Notes under the pieces: generated by a model
Seen by the model: the letters and a program-made list of their open reading frames with translations, nothing else
What the model was told of the DNA's origin: nothing
The model's database searches: none
Part shown: in pieces, positions 9,542 to 19,391 of the stretch
How positions within the stretch are numbered: position 1 is the first letter of the stretch
How the letters are laid out: the number at the start of each line of letters is the position of its first letter
Translations under genes and position numbers: made by a program
Assembly: GCF_004362665.1 (NCBI RefSeq)
Contig: NZ_SNXR01000012.1
Coordinates: 1-64,000, forward strand
From: Flavobacterium dankookense
GTDB lineage: Bacteria; Bacteroidota; Bacteroidia; Flavobacteriales; Flavobacteriaceae
Direction: 5' to 3'
Length of the DNA stretch: 64,000 nucleotides

Positions 9542-10794
9542 TTTTTTTGTTCATTTTTTTTACTAATTATTGGCTTTTTATTTTGTCTGTTTTGATTTGG
9601 GTTTGGATTGGGGTTTTGGTTTTGGTTTGAATTCTGGTTCGGATTTGAGTTAGAATTCGTATTTGGTTTTCTTTTTTTGTTATTGTTGTTTTTCTTTTTT
9701 CTTGGTTGATCAAAACGCGTTAAACTTTCTTGACCCATTGCGTTATTGAAGTTTGCTTCAGGTTCTGCAACTATTTCTATTGCATAATCTTCTAGCGCAG
9801 AAACTCTGATTTTTTGTTTATTTTGCTCAACAATTTCCTTGACTTGGTCAATTTTTAACACATGCCAATTGGCAAAATTATCTGTATAAGCAAACCACAT
9901 TAATCCTTTAAAAATGTCTTGTTTTTGGCAAATTGCATCACCTTTTTCGGTGTATAACTTGGTTTCAAAATCAGGAAATCCTTTTAATGCGTCGAGATAA
10001 GTATCCAATTCGTAGTTTAAACAACATTTCAATTTTCCGCATTGACCAGCTAACTTTTGTGGATTTAAAGAAAGTTGTTGGTAACGAGCTGCTGATGTGT
10101 TGACGCTTCTAAAATCGGTTAGCCAAGTAGAACAACATAATTCTCGTCCACAAGAGCCAATTCCTCCAAGACGCGATGCTTCTTGACGAAAACCAACTTG
10201 TTTCATCTCAATTCTTGTTTTGAAAACTTGAGCAAATTCTTTGATTAATTGACGAAAATCAACTCTATCTTCGGCAGTATAGTAAAAAATCGCTTTTGAA
10301 CCGTCACCTTGAAACTCGATGTCGGAAATTTTCATTTGTAACTTTAAAGCAATCGCAATTTCACGTGCTTTTACCTTCATTGGTTCTTCTTTGTCGCGAG
10401 AATCACTCCAAATATCAATATCTTTCTGAGAAGCTTTTCGATAGATTTTTTGAATTTCGGCTGAATCAGGATTTACTCCTTTTTTCTTCATTTGGATTTT
10501 CACCAATTCACCTGTAAGGGTAACAATACCTATATCGTGTCCTGGCGAAGCTTCAGTAGCTACAATATCGCCAATGCTTAGTGTTAATTTTTCTGTGTTT
10601 CGATAAAACTCCTTTCTTCCATTTTTGAAACGAACTTCAATACAGTCAAAAGGTGTTTCACCATTAGCAGGACTCATATTGGAAAGCCAATCAAAAACTG
10701 TTAATTTGTTGCAGCTATCGGTGCCGCAAGTCCCATTATTTTTGCATCCTCTAGGCGAACTGCCATCAGACGTTGAACAACTTGTACATGCCAT
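9538..10794 (-). CDS. PSP1-domain protein, RicT (YaaT)-like
   Basis: 418 residues. The N terminus has an unusual cluster of cysteines (CTSCS, GCKNNGTCGTDSC, within residues 3-31), the PSP1 C-terminal-type domain spans about 100-290 with GGIGSCGRELCCSTWLTDF and AGQCGKLKCCLNYE, and the last 60 residues are a low-complexity Asn/Gln/Pro/Lys tail. In Bacillus, RicT forms a complex carrying Fe-S clusters that affects mRNA processing and phosphorelay signalling; the flavobacterial role is not established. First gene of the RicT-gldH-PBP1A unit. Confidence 0.85.
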   Translation of the reverse strand: MACTSCSTSDGSSPRGCKNNGTCGTDSCNKLTVFDWLSNMSPANGETPFDCIEVRFKNGRKEFYRNTEKLTLSIGDIVATEASPGHDIGIVTLTGELVKIQMKKKGVNPDSAEIQKIYRKASQKDIDIWSDSRDKEEPMKVKAREIAIALKLQMKISDIEFQGDGSKAIFYYTAEDRVDFRQLIKEFAQVFKTRIEMKQVGFRQEASRLGGIGSCGRELCCSTWLTDFRSVNTSAARYQQLSLNPQKLAGQCGKLKCCLNYELDTYLDALKGFPDFETKLYTEKGDAICQKQDIFKGLMWFAYTDNFANWHVLKIDQVKEIVEQNKQKIRVSALEDYAIEIVAEPEANFNNAMGQESLTRFDQPRKKKNNNNKKRKPNTNSNSNPNQNSNQNQNPNPNPNQNRQNKKPIISKKNEQKK

Positions 10795-10946
10795 AATTTG
10801 AATATATATTGGTCATCTCGATGTATAACCGAGACTACTTATCATAGATAACGTTAAAAGTGTAAAGATAGTATTTTTTAAATTTCAAAAAATGGTTTTA
10901 TTTTTATTCTTTTATAGTAAAAATCTTTTGTTTTAATATGATTTTC

Positions 10947-10954
10947 TATATTTG
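10947..10954 (+). promoter_or_regulatory. Bacteroidota-type promoter of the lipocalin-like gene
   Basis: TATATTTG matches the -7 consensus TAnnTTTG exactly; TTG at 10928-10930 lies 16 bases upstream as a -33 element. The start codon is 26 bases downstream. Confidence 0.65.
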
Positions 10955-10979
10955 ATAATTATTAATTTAAATTAAATTT

Positions 10980-11393
10980 ATGAAAATCTTAAAACTATCC
11001 GTTGTGGTTGCATTAATCACATTGTCATTTTCGTGTTCATCAGATGATGGACCAACTACTTCAGGAGAATTAACTGGAAAATGGTATTATAAAGAGTATA
11101 AAGTTGCTGGGCAAACTATTCCATATGATGATCATGAAGCTTGTGGAAAAGATTATATTCAATTCAATGCCGATGGAACTGGTGCTAATGTAGATATTTG
11201 GGATTGTGAAATTGATGCAGCACCATATACTTATACAAGAACGGGTAACAATATTACCGTTAGTTCGGATGGAGAATCAGATACTGCCCAAATCACTGAG
11301 CTTTCATCAACAACATTAAAAATAAAAGTGGTTTATGATTTTTATGATGATGGGAATGATCAAACCGTAATTGAAGTTTATACAAGAAACTAA
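10980..11393 (+). CDS. Lipocalin-like lipoprotein
   Basis: 137 residues. Signal peptide with lipobox SFSC (Cys19), then a Ser/Asp/Gly spacer and a compact beta-rich domain beginning with ELTGKWYYKEY, the GxW start typical of lipocalin-like proteins of Bacteroidota. Two cysteines (in HEACGKDY and IWDCEI) may form a disulfide. Expected to be attached to the outer membrane; ligand unknown. Single gene with its own promoter and terminator. Confidence 0.75.
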   Translation: MKILKLSVVVALITLSFSCSSDDGPTTSGELTGKWYYKEYKVAGQTIPYDDHEACGKDYIQFNADGTGANVDIWDCEIDAAPYTYTRTGNNITVSSDGESDTAQITELSSTTLKIKVVYDFYDDGNDQTVIEVYTRN

Positions 11394-11398
11394 CTTAT

Positions 11399-11427
11399 AA
11401 AACGCTGATTTTAAATCGGCGTTTTTT
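11399..11427. terminator. Bidirectional intrinsic terminator
   Basis: AAAACGC / GCGTTTTTT stem with interior GAT/ATC pairing, T-rich on both strands. It lies between the convergent lipocalin-like and radical SAM genes and can serve both. Confidence 0.75.
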
Positions 11428-11434
11428 ATTCTTG

Positions 11435-12469
11435 TTAATTTATTTCTACTGAATAATTTAGCATATTTCGATTGGTTTCATCAAGATTTTTTCGAGATTT
11501 AAAAACGTTTTTTAGCAGCGTAAAATTCCAATTATTTCGTTTTTTCCAAGTTGCAAAAGTTTCGTTTTTCCAATCGAAATCGTCTTTCCAAAAATATTTT
11601 GGCGAAACATAACAATAGGTGTATGGAATAAGATAAGAACTATCGTTTTGCGTTTTTACCTTTAGCGATTGAGTTTCGTTTCTATAAATCGATTGCGGAT
11701 ATAGTAGTGTTATTTTTCTTTTTTGGGTTTCGGTTTTTAGAAAATTAGCCACTTCAAAATAATCGCTTTCAATTTTCTTTAAGCTAAATTCGTTATAGGT
11801 TGTTTCTCCAATTTTATCAATTGGTCGTAGCTGAATAATATCGATTGCATACTCATCATAAACTTTGAAAAAATCTTTTAATTCGTGAAAATTATCTTGG
11901 TTGAACGTATAATTGATACGTAAACGAAGTTTTGGATTGACCTTTTTTTGATCGGTTATGAACTTCAAAATATCATGAAATTTTTCATAAATTCCTTTGT
12001 CCATCAAGTCTTCATAGGTTTCTTTAGTAACGCCATGCATCGACAAAATAAACTCGTCCAAACCTGCATTGGAAAAACTTTCTACATCTTCTTTTTCAAG
12101 TAAATTACCATTGGTAATCATACTAATATATGGAACATGATGTTTTTTTGCAACTTCAATTAGCTTTGTGTTGTGTTTAAAAAGTGTCGGTTCAGCGCCG
12201 CAACCGATTTGTAATTTCAAAGCATTTTTAAAAATAGCATCGGCAATTTCGTCAATGTTTTCTTCTTTAAAAATGCCTTTCATGTTTTTTCTAACATAGT
12301 CATCATCTGTAAAATAACACATTTTACAACGAAGATTGCAAGCTAAAACCGGATCCAATTGAATGGCCAAATACCTTTTGTTCAAAACAGAAAGCAACCA
12401 AAGTCCAAGAAATTTAACTCGGTGATTTTTTATGGCGTTATTGAACTTTAGTATTTTGTAAATATCCAT
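11435..12469 (-). CDS. Radical SAM protein of unknown specificity
   Basis: 344 residues. The 4Fe-4S motif CNLRCKMC (Cys44, Cys48, Cys51) is followed by a Radical SAM barrel with the Gly-rich strand LQIGCGAEPTLF and ISMITNGNLL. There are no SPASM-type cysteine clusters after residue 270, so it is a minimal or divergent member of the MoaA/NifB-like class. It starts 11 bases after the TrhO-like gene and is probably in the same transcript, which hints at a role in RNA modification or lipid/sugar chemistry, but this is not shown by the sequence. Confidence 0.8.
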   Translation of the reverse strand: MDIYKILKFNNAIKNHRVKFLGLWLLSVLNKRYLAIQLDPVLACNLRCKMCYFTDDDYVRKNMKGIFKEENIDEIADAIFKNALKLQIGCGAEPTLFKHNTKLIEVAKKHHVPYISMITNGNLLEKEDVESFSNAGLDEFILSMHGVTKETYEDLMDKGIYEKFHDILKFITDQKKVNPKLRLRINYTFNQDNFHELKDFFKVYDEYAIDIIQLRPIDKIGETTYNEFSLKKIESDYFEVANFLKTETQKRKITLLYPQSIYRNETQSLKVKTQNDSSYLIPYTYCYVSPKYFWKDDFDWKNETFATWKKRNNWNFTLLKNVFKSRKNLDETNRNMLNYSVEIN

Positions 12470-12480
12470 TTAAAACTTGA

Positions 12481-13839
12481 TTAGGAATCTAATTTATATA
12501 ATTTATCTGATAATCTTACTCTAAACGGCACTTCGAATGTTATTTTGTCTCCCACTTTTGCAGATGAATTATCACTTCCGTTGACGAACATTTTTTCTAA
12601 AACCAATTCCTGATTTCCAGTTGTTGGTCCAGAAATTAAGATTTTATCACCAAGTTGTACTTCATTTTTTTCTAGAATAAAAAGTGCAACTTGAGCTTTT
12701 ACAAAGTAATGTTCGGCTTTGCCAAGTAGTGATTTCTTAACTTTTATTTTTTGACGAATGTCTGTAGTGTTTTTTGTTTTTGCTAAAGCAATATCAGAAA
12801 GTTCGCCAGAATGTTTGAATTTCAAATTTTCTGATTTTCCTTTTCTGAAAACTTTATTACCCACTTGTTTTCCTCTTCGAAGTTTAACTTGTTCTGCTAA
12901 TGGCAAATGTGTGATTTCTAAACATTCGGTTGAACAACAATTTTCCATTGCTGCTTTACATTCATCACATTGAATGAATAATATATGACAACCATCATTT
13001 AAACAGTTGGTGTGATTATCGCAAGGTTTTCCACATTGATGGCATTGCGAAACGATATCGTCTGTAATTCTTTCCCCTAATCGATGATCAAAAACGAAAT
13101 TCTTTCCTATAAATTTACTTTCTAAGTTTTCTTCCTTGATTTGTTTAGCATAATTGATAATTCCGCCTTCAAGCTGAAACACATTTTTAAAACCTTGGTG
13201 TTTAAAATAGGCTGATGCTTTCTCACATCGAATTCCGCCAGTGCAATACATCACTAAGTTTTTATCTTCTTTAAAGTCTTTTAATTGTTCGTTGATGATT
13301 GGTAAACTTTCTCTAAAAGTTTCTACATCTGGCGTAATCGCACCTTTAAAATGACCAATCTCACTTTCGTAATGATTTCTAAAATCTACTACAATGGTGT
13401 TTGGATCTTCTAATATTTGGTTGAATTCCTTTGCTTTCAAATGCACTCCAATATTGGTAACATCAAATGTTTCATCATTCAAACCGTCGGCTACAATTTT
13501 GTCGCGAACTTTTACAGTCAATTTCAAAAACGAATGATCGTCATGTTCTACGGCAACATTCAAGCGAATGTTTTTCATGAAATCATAGGCTTCTAAAGTT
13601 TCTCTAAAAGCTTCGATATTCTCGGCTGGAATACTCATTTGAGCATTGATTCCTTCCTTGGCTACATAGGTTCGACCAAGAGCATCGAGTTTATTCCATT
13701 GGACAAATAAATCGTCGCGAAATTTTTTGGGCTCTTCAATTTTGGCGTACGCATAGAAAGATAATGTAAGACGTTGTTGTCCGGCTTCATCAATAAGTTG
13801 AGCTCTTTCTTCTGCGCTTAAGGTGTTATACAGTTGCAT
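12481..13839 (-). CDS. trhO: tRNA uridine(34) hydroxylase TrhO (rhodanese family) with C-terminal beta-barrel extension
   Basis: 452 residues, against about 310-350 for typical TrhO/YceA. Residues 1-110 are the ferredoxin-like N domain, 125-240 the rhodanese domain with the active-site loop CTGGIRC (Cys199), and 265-306 a cysteine-rich zinc-type region (CHQCGKPC, CDECKAAMENCC). Residues about 370-452 are extra and look like a small beta-barrel (VQLGDKILISGPTTGNQE, then VPFRVRLSDKLYKL) reminiscent of the C-terminal domain of U32 peptidase-family proteins. TrhO makes 5-hydroxyuridine at tRNA position 34 using oxygen. Start is ATG with a normal N terminus. Confidence 0.85.
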   Translation of the reverse strand: MQLYNTLSAEERAQLIDEAGQQRLTLSFYAYAKIEEPKKFRDDLFVQWNKLDALGRTYVAKEGINAQMSIPAENIEAFRETLEAYDFMKNIRLNVAVEHDDHSFLKLTVKVRDKIVADGLNDETFDVTNIGVHLKAKEFNQILEDPNTIVVDFRNHYESEIGHFKGAITPDVETFRESLPIINEQLKDFKEDKNLVMYCTGGIRCEKASAYFKHQGFKNVFQLEGGIINYAKQIKEENLESKFIGKNFVFDHRLGERITDDIVSQCHQCGKPCDNHTNCLNDGCHILFIQCDECKAAMENCCSTECLEITHLPLAEQVKLRRGKQVGNKVFRKGKSENLKFKHSGELSDIALAKTKNTTDIRQKIKVKKSLLGKAEHYFVKAQVALFILEKNEVQLGDKILISGPTTGNQELVLEKMFVNGSDNSSAKVGDKITFEVPFRVRLSDKLYKLDS

Positions 13840-13917
13840 GCTATAAACGTTTAAGTGAGAAATAGGTATTGAACTCTAAATGGAAGAATTCGAGGCAAAT
13901 TTACATCTTTTTTCAAA

Positions 13918-13955
13918 TAAAAAAACCCTAACAATTTTTCAATTGAAAGGGTTTC
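13918..13955 (-). terminator. Intrinsic terminator of the 130-residue lipoprotein gene
   Basis: On the minus strand AAACCCTTTC ... GTTAGGGTTTTTTT forms an imperfect stem ending in a T-tract, 24 bases past the stop codon. Confidence 0.65.
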
Positions 13956-13978
13956 TTTTTCATAGCAATTCTTAATTT

Positions 13979-14371
13979 TTAATTTATAACCACACAATCA
14001 CCGTTTACGCATTCTACAGAAGTTGGCGGTAATTCAACAGCACAATCTGATACGGCATTAGTTTGGATGTTGTATTGATGATCCATTTCATTGAACTCTG
14101 TAACCATTTGTTGTAATTGAGTAAGATTTACCGAACTTGGAAAAAGCAAATATTCTTTTGGTCCACCACATGGTTTGCTTCCAAAAGCAATGTAGTTACA
14201 ACTTCCTGAGCAATCAAAACTGTTTATGTAATTGATTATTTCAGCTTTTTTTGCATCCAATATTGGTTGCGTAATTACTTCATCATTTAAGACTGAGTTA
14301 TCATCAGAGCCAGAACATTGAAATGATAAAAATGCGACTAAAAGTACGAATGTTTTAAAAAGAGTTTTCAT
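13979..14371 (-). CDS. Small lipoprotein of unknown function
   Basis: 130 residues from the ATG at 14371; an earlier in-frame ATG at 14401 would put ten polar residues before an otherwise perfect lipoprotein signal peptide, so the later start is preferred. Lipobox SFQC with Cys19. The mature protein contains the pairs FDCSGSCNYIAFGSKPCGGP and SDCAVELPP...CVNGDC, so disulfides are likely. The CNYIAFGSKPCGGPKEYLLFP stretch recurs in flavobacterial hypothetical lipoproteins. Function unknown. Confidence 0.65.
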   Translation of the reverse strand: MKTLFKTFVLLVAFLSFQCSGSDDNSVLNDEVITQPILDAKKAEIINYINSFDCSGSCNYIAFGSKPCGGPKEYLLFPSSVNLTQLQQMVTEFNEMDHQYNIQTNAVSDCAVELPPTSVECVNGDCVVIN

Positions 14372-14453
14372 CGGTTTTTGGGTTAGGTCAAACAATTTCA
14401 AAGCAATTTTTATTATTAGATATAAAAACTACAAAAAGGTTGCGTTAAAAATG

Positions 14454-14480
14454 AAAAAATCCTTTCAGTTGAAAGGATTT
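14454..14480 (-). terminator. Intrinsic terminator of the bacilliredoxin gene
   Basis: AAATCCTTTCA / TGAAAGGATTT stem with a two-base loop centre and a T6 run on the minus strand, 8 bases past the stop codon. Confidence 0.85.
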
Positions 14481-14487
14481 TATTTTT

Positions 14488-14898
14488 TTAGCAAAATTCT
14501 GAGTAAGCATCTTTAAGGTTTTCTGCTATCATTTCAGCAGGACGACCTTCAATATGATGACGTTCTAACATGTGAACCAATTCGCCATTTTTGAACAAAG
14601 CCATACTTGGTGATGATGGAGGAAAAGGAAACATTTCTTCTCTTGCAGCATCAACTGCTTCTTTATCAACTCCTGCAAAAACAGTCACTAAATGATCTGG
14701 CTTTTTAGCTCCATCCAAACTCATTTTTGCTCCTGGACGAGCATTTCTTGCAGCGCAACCACAAACCGAATTTACAACTACTAGTGTTGTTCCCTCAGCT
14801 TTGATAGCGTTTTTCACTTCTTCTGAATTATATAAATTTTGAAAACCTGCATCTGTTAATTCAGCACGCATTGGTTTTACCATTTCTTCTGGATACAT
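14488..14898 (-). CDS. BrxA/BrxB-family bacilliredoxin
   Basis: 136 residues, matching the DUF1094/YphP family in length and pattern. The redox motif is CGC (Cys46 and Cys48) in [17 protein letters not shown], and the C-terminal half has [19 protein letters not shown] and ERHHIEGR. In Bacillus these thioredoxin-like proteins remove bacillithiol from S-bacillithiolated proteins. Whether this organism makes bacillithiol cannot be judged from the window. Single gene with its own terminator. Confidence 0.9.
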   Translation of the reverse strand: MYPEEMVKPMRAELTDAGFQNLYNSEEVKNAIKAEGTTLVVVNSVCGCAARNARPGAKMSLDGAKKPDHLVTVFAGVDKEAVDAAREEMFPFPPSSPSMALFKNGELVHMLERHHIEGRPAEMIAENLKDAYSEFC

Positions 14899-15002
14899 AA
14901 TTTTAATATTAGATTTTAGATATATGATATTAGATTTTAAAAATCTTGTACAAAGGTAATGAGAATTCTAATTTTTCGAATAGTTGTTTTCATAAAGATT
15001 TG

Positions 15003-15776
15003 TTATAGTTTAATCAGATTAACAAATCTACTTATTGATTCTTTGGAAACACCATTTTCATTCAAATGTTTTATAAAAGCACTTCCAATAATTGCGCCTG
15101 AACCGAATTCGCAAACCGTTTCAAACGTCTTTTTATCATGAACTCCAAAACCGATTAAGTGTGGATTTTGTAACTTCATGTTCTGAATGCGTTGGTAATA
15201 ATCCGTTTGAAAAGTAATCGCATTGGTGCTTCCTGTAATGCTATTGGACGAAACCAAATAAATAAATCCAGAGGAATAACTGTCCAATTGTTTAATGCGT
15301 TCTTCCGAAGTTTCTGGCGTTATTAACAGCACATTTGAAACTTGGTGTTGTTCACACAATTCTTTAAAATTGGAGAGGTAATAATGCAAAGGCATATCGG
15401 GAATTATAATTCCGTCAACACCAACTTGTGCACATTTTTCTATGAATTCTTTTTCTCCAAATTGCAAAACCACATTCAAATAACCCATCAATATAATTGG
15501 TTTTTGAGTGATATTTCGTAGCGATTGCAATTGTTCGAATAAAAGATGTAATGTCATTCCGTTTTCAATCGCTTGACCACTACTTTCTTGAATAACTGGT
15601 CCATCTGCTAATGGATCAGAATACGGAAATCCAATTTCAATCATATCAACATCACTTTCATCTAAATGTTTTAAAATAGTTAGCGTATCGTTCAAATTTG
15701 GAAATCCTGCTGTAAAATAGAGTGACAAAATGTTCTCTTTTTTAGTTTCAAATAAAGATTGAATTCTATTGTTCAT
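15003..15776 (-). CDS. trpA: Tryptophan synthase alpha subunit
   Basis: 257 residues from the ATG at 15776, which overlaps the end of trpB by 11 bases; the longer reading from 15815 would run through trpB and is not natural. Catalytic regions: [19 protein letters not shown] (with the active-site Glu) and [10 protein letters not shown] (Asp). The subunit splits indole-3-glycerol phosphate into indole and glyceraldehyde-3-phosphate and channels indole to TrpB. Last gene of the trp operon; no clear terminator was found after it. Confidence 0.95.
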   Translation of the reverse strand: MNNRIQSLFETKKENILSLYFTAGFPNLNDTLTILKHLDESDVDMIEIGFPYSDPLADGPVIQESSGQAIENGMTLHLLFEQLQSLRNITQKPIILMGYLNVVLQFGEKEFIEKCAQVGVDGIIIPDMPLHYYLSNFKELCEQHQVSNVLLITPETSEERIKQLDSYSSGFIYLVSSNSITGSTNAITFQTDYYQRIQNMKLQNPHLIGFGVHDKKTFETVCEFGSGAIIGSAFIKHLNENGVSKESISRFVNLIKL

Positions 15777-16962
15777 CGTTTCTGTAATTTTGTAGTGTTG
15801 CCAAATCTTTGTCACCTCTTCCCGATAAATTCACGACCACAACATCGGTAGTTTTCAATTTCATTTTATGCAAATAAGCCAAAGCATGTGCCGATTCAAT
15901 AGCCGGAATAATTCCTTCTATTCGAGACAAATCGTAAGCAGCTTGCATCGCTTCATCATCAGTAATCGAAACTACTTCTGCTTTATTAGTATCATGCAAA
16001 TACGAGTGAATCGGACCAATTCCGGGATAATCCAATCCTGCCGAAATCGAATGTGGTTCTACAATTTGTCCATCATCGGTTTGAATTAAATAAGTTTTAC
16101 TTCCGTGAATGATTCCTTTTTTACCCAAAGCAATTGTTGCTGCAGTTTTTCCAGAATGAATGCCCAAACCTCCAGCTTCAACAGCGATTAATTGAGTTTT
16201 TCCATTGTCAATAAAATGATAAAAAGCGCCAATGGCATTACTTCCGCCACCAAGGCAAGCCACAACATAATCCGGATTTTCATCGCCTGTTTTTTCCTTT
16301 AATTGGATTTTGATTTCTTCGCTGATAACCGATTGGAATTGCGCCACCAAATCGGGATACGGATGCGGACCAACCACGGAACCAATAATATAATGTGTTC
16401 CAACTGGATCATTTATCCAAGCTCTGATAGCTTCATTTGTTGCATCTTTCAAGGTTTTACTTCCGCTCGTTGCAGGTTGAATTTTTGCACCTAAAAGACG
16501 CATGCGTTCTACATTTGGTTTTTGGCGTTCGATGTCAATTTCACCCATGTAAATCGTGCAATCCAAACCTAATAATGCACAAGCAGTAGCAGTCGCAACT
16601 CCATGTTGTCCAGCGCCAGTTTCAGCAATAATTCGTTTTTTATTGAGTCGTTTGGCTAACAAAACCTGACCAATTGCATTGTTTATTTTGTGTGCGCCTG
16701 TGTGATTTAAATCTTCTCTTTTCAAATAAATTTGCGCTTGGAATTGATCGGATAAATTCTTCGAAAAATACAATGGCGTTGGTCGTCCAACATAATCTTT
16801 CAATAGTAATTTGAATTCGTTTTGAAAGTCTTCGGTTGCTATGATTTGCAAATAATTTTGTTGCAATTCCAATACATTTGGATACAACATTTCGGGTACA
16901 AATGCACCGCCGAATTCGCCATAAAATCCGTTTTCATCTGGTTGTAAAGTCGTTTTCATCAT
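15766..16962 (-). CDS. trpB: Tryptophan synthase beta subunit
   Basis: 398 residues, TrpB1-type length. The PLP lysine lies in [10 protein letters not shown] (Lys92) and the phosphate-binding loop is [10 protein letters not shown]. It condenses indole with serine to form tryptophan in an alpha2beta2 complex with TrpA. The start may be the first or second of two adjacent ATG codons (16962 or 16959); it overlaps the end of trpF. Confidence 0.97.
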   Translation of the reverse strand: MMKTTLQPDENGFYGEFGGAFVPEMLYPNVLELQQNYLQIIATEDFQNEFKLLLKDYVGRPTPLYFSKNLSDQFQAQIYLKREDLNHTGAHKINNAIGQVLLAKRLNKKRIIAETGAGQHGVATATACALLGLDCTIYMGEIDIERQKPNVERMRLLGAKIQPATSGSKTLKDATNEAIRAWINDPVGTHYIIGSVVGPHPYPDLVAQFQSVISEEIKIQLKEKTGDENPDYVVACLGGGSNAIGAFYHFIDNGKTQLIAVEAGGLGIHSGKTAATIALGKKGIIHGSKTYLIQTDDGQIVEPHSISAGLDYPGIGPIHSYLHDTNKAEVVSITDDEAMQAAYDLSRIEGIIPAIESAHALAYLHKMKLKTTDVVVVNLSGRGDKDLATLQNYRNDEQ

Positions 16963-17582
16963 CTTCTTATTTTTTCTATTAATTCGCTCACTTCCTCCGT
17001 GATTTTTTTAGTATTTGTATCTTCTAATCTGCTATTGAAATCCAATCCAGCTAACGTCGGATAATTTTTAAATTTAATCTTACCAATATTATGAATACTT
17101 AATCCGCCACTCAAAAAAAAGGGTTTTGATAAAGTATATTTTTCTAATAATTCCCAATCAAATGATTGCCCGCTTCCGCCATATTTCGGAGTTTTGGTAT
17201 CAAATAAAAAATAATCGCAAACAGATTGATACAATTCTAAAACATTAAAATCAAAGTTTTCGTCAACAGAAAATACTTTGATAATTTTGATGTTATTTTC
17301 TTTTAAAATTTCACATTCAGCAACCGTTTCATTTCCATGTAATTGAATAAAATCAAACGAAAATTGCTTTTGAATTTCAATAATTCGATTAACATCTTCA
17401 TTTACAAAAACCGCTACTTTTTGTATCGTTGATGGTAGTTTTTCTATGGCTGTAATCGAAAAATTATCGCCTACAAATCGCTTTGATTTTGGATAAAAAA
17501 TAAATCCCATAAAATCTGGTTGCAAAGCTCCTATTTCAAGTATGTTTTTTGGAAATTTCATTCCGCAAATTTTAATCTTCAT
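16959..17582 (-). CDS. trpF: Phosphoribosylanthranilate isomerase
   Basis: 207 residues, standard for a single-domain TrpF. The start [10 protein letters not shown] carries the conserved KICG (general base Cys6), FIQLHGNE lies mid-barrel and [12 protein letters not shown] near the C terminus. Catalyses the Amadori rearrangement of PRA to CdRP. Overlaps both trpC and trpB by four bases, so translation is coupled. Confidence 0.95.
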   Translation of the reverse strand: MKIKICGMKFPKNILEIGALQPDFMGFIFYPKSKRFVGDNFSITAIEKLPSTIQKVAVFVNEDVNRIIEIQKQFSFDFIQLHGNETVAECEILKENNIKIIKVFSVDENFDFNVLELYQSVCDYFLFDTKTPKYGGSGQSFDWELLEKYTLSKPFFLSGGLSIHNIGKIKFKNYPTLAGLDFNSRLEDTNTKKITEEVSELIEKIRR

Positions 17583-18367
17583 CCCTTCAATTTTTGAATT
17601 AGTTCATAACATTTTAAAGCAGGTCGTTCTTCTTTCATAAAATATTCTCCAATCAAAAAACCATCAAATCCATTGGCTTTTAAAAGTTGAATTGTTTCCA
17701 AAGATTGAATGCCACTTTCTGCAATTTTAACACTAGATTTTGGAAGTAATTGCGCCAATCTAATGCTGTTTTCAACCGAAACTTCAAACGAATTTAAATT
17801 GCGATTGTTGATTCCGATTAAATCAAAATTCAAATCAAGATTATCTAAAATTTCAGCTTCGTTTTGGGTTTCCAGAAATACTTCTAATCCTAGTTCGTGA
17901 GCCAAATTGGTATACGACTGCAATTGTTTTTTGGTCAAAATTTTTGCAATCAATAAAATAACATCTGCGCCCATTGCTTTTGATTGAAATAATTGATATT
18001 CATCTACAATAAAATCTTTTCTCAAAATAGAAATGGCGTTATTTTGTCGCGCCAATTCAAAATCGGTTGGTTTTGCTCCGAAAAAATTTTCATCGCTCAA
18101 AACCGATAAACCCGACACCAATGCTTCGGTATAACCTTGCGTAACTTCAACCACATTGGCATCTAAATTGATGTTTCCTTTGGCAGGTGATTTCCGTTTG
18201 AATTCGGCTATAATTCCGCCAGTAACAGAACTTGTAATGGCTTTTTTTAACGAACGTGTAGCAGATTGAAACAAAGGAAATTGCTCTAGTTCAGCTATGG
18301 AAATTCTCGATTTTAAGGCAGTAACTTCCTCTAATTTTTTGGCTTTTATAGTATCTAAAATAGTCAT
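17579..18367 (-). CDS. trpC: Indole-3-glycerol phosphate synthase
   Basis: 262 residues with the IGPS signature IIAEFKRKSPAKGNI (about 53-67, catalytic Lys), LRKDFIVDEYQL and IGINNRNLNSFEV, then IAESGIQS. Converts CdRP to indole-3-glycerol phosphate. Stop and start codons overlap those of trpD and trpF by four bases. Confidence 0.96.
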   Translation of the reverse strand: MTILDTIKAKKLEEVTALKSRISIAELEQFPLFQSATRSLKKAITSSVTGGIIAEFKRKSPAKGNINLDANVVEVTQGYTEALVSGLSVLSDENFFGAKPTDFELARQNNAISILRKDFIVDEYQLFQSKAMGADVILLIAKILTKKQLQSYTNLAHELGLEVFLETQNEAEILDNLDLNFDLIGINNRNLNSFEVSVENSIRLAQLLPKSSVKIAESGIQSLETIQLLKANGFDGFLIGEYFMKEERPALKCYELIQKLKG

Positions 18368-19356
18368 CGGATTTCAGTTAAAATGTTTAATGATTGCTTG
18401 GCTTTTTGTTCAAATAAGGAGATTTTTGCTAGTTCAAATGCTTCTTGAAAATCTAAATTTTGATGATAGGTTTGAATGGCCAAAGCGGCGTTCGACAACA
18501 CTACATTATTTTGTGATGTTGTTCCTTTTCCATTAATGATGGTCGTAAAAATTTCTGTAGCTTCGGCAACGGTATTTCCGCCAAATAATTGATCGTAATT
18601 TACTTTAGGCAATTGAAAATGGGATGCATTTAAAATGTGTTCACCATCATTTTGAATTATTTTCACGCTATCCGTTAAAGTGATTTCATCAAAACCATCC
18701 AAACCATAAATAATACTATAATTGGAATTATTATTTTGCAAAATGTAATGGTACATTCGAGCCAATTCTAAACTAAAAACACCACTCATTTGTACTTTTG
18801 GTTCTGCAGGATTAACCAATGGACCTAACATATTGAAGAAGGTTTTTACTCCTAATTCTTTTCGGATTGGTCCAACAGTTTTCATTGCTGGATGAAACAA
18901 TGGAGCGTGTAAAAAAGTGATATTCGCTTCTTTAATTTGGTTTTCTATTACGGCATTATCGGTTGGAAATGCAACGCCCAAACTTTCTAAAACATTAGAC
19001 GAACCAGAAACCGATGAAACACCATAATTTCCGTGTTTGGCAACAGGAATTCCTGCTCCAGCAACGACAAAAGAAGTTAAAGTTGAAATGTTAAACGTGT
19101 TTTTCCCATCGCCACCAGTACCGCAAACATCCATCGGATTGTAAGTTGATAAATCTACTTTATGACACAACGAAAGTAATGCTTCTCTAAAACCAATTAG
19201 TTCGTCAAGCGTGATATTTCGCATGATAAAAACCGTCAAAAAAGAAGCAATTTGACTTGAATTGTATTTTCCTAAAGCTATATTTTCTAGAACTTCTTTG
19301 GCTTCTTCTTTAGAAAATGTTTTGTGTGCGTATAAGTAATCTAATATATTTTTCAT
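18364..19356 (-). CDS. trpD: Anthranilate phosphoribosyltransferase
   Basis: 330 residues. The PRPP-binding motif is GTGGDG (79-84), followed by KHGNYGVSSVSGSSNVLE. Transfers phosphoribose from PRPP to anthranilate. Separated from trpG by 96 bases that contain a large hairpin (19392-19446), the only sizeable gap within the trp operon. Confidence 0.96.
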   Translation of the reverse strand: MKNILDYLYAHKTFSKEEAKEVLENIALGKYNSSQIASFLTVFIMRNITLDELIGFREALLSLCHKVDLSTYNPMDVCGTGGDGKNTFNISTLTSFVVAGAGIPVAKHGNYGVSSVSGSSNVLESLGVAFPTDNAVIENQIKEANITFLHAPLFHPAMKTVGPIRKELGVKTFFNMLGPLVNPAEPKVQMSGVFSLELARMYHYILQNNNSNYSIIYGLDGFDEITLTDSVKIIQNDGEHILNASHFQLPKVNYDQLFGGNTVAEATEIFTTIINGKGTTSQNNVVLSNAALAIQTYHQNLDFQEAFELAKISLFEQKAKQSLNILTEIR

Positions 19357-19391
19357 TTGTTTATAGTATATTTTAATGATGTAACAAATGT

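Noticed and set aside
15777..15815. Longer start for trpA, and similar N-terminal extensions of the HAD, SCO and one lipoprotein gene
   Set aside because: The extensions overlap neighbouring genes or promoters, or place polar residues before a signal peptide; the internal ATG fits the families better.
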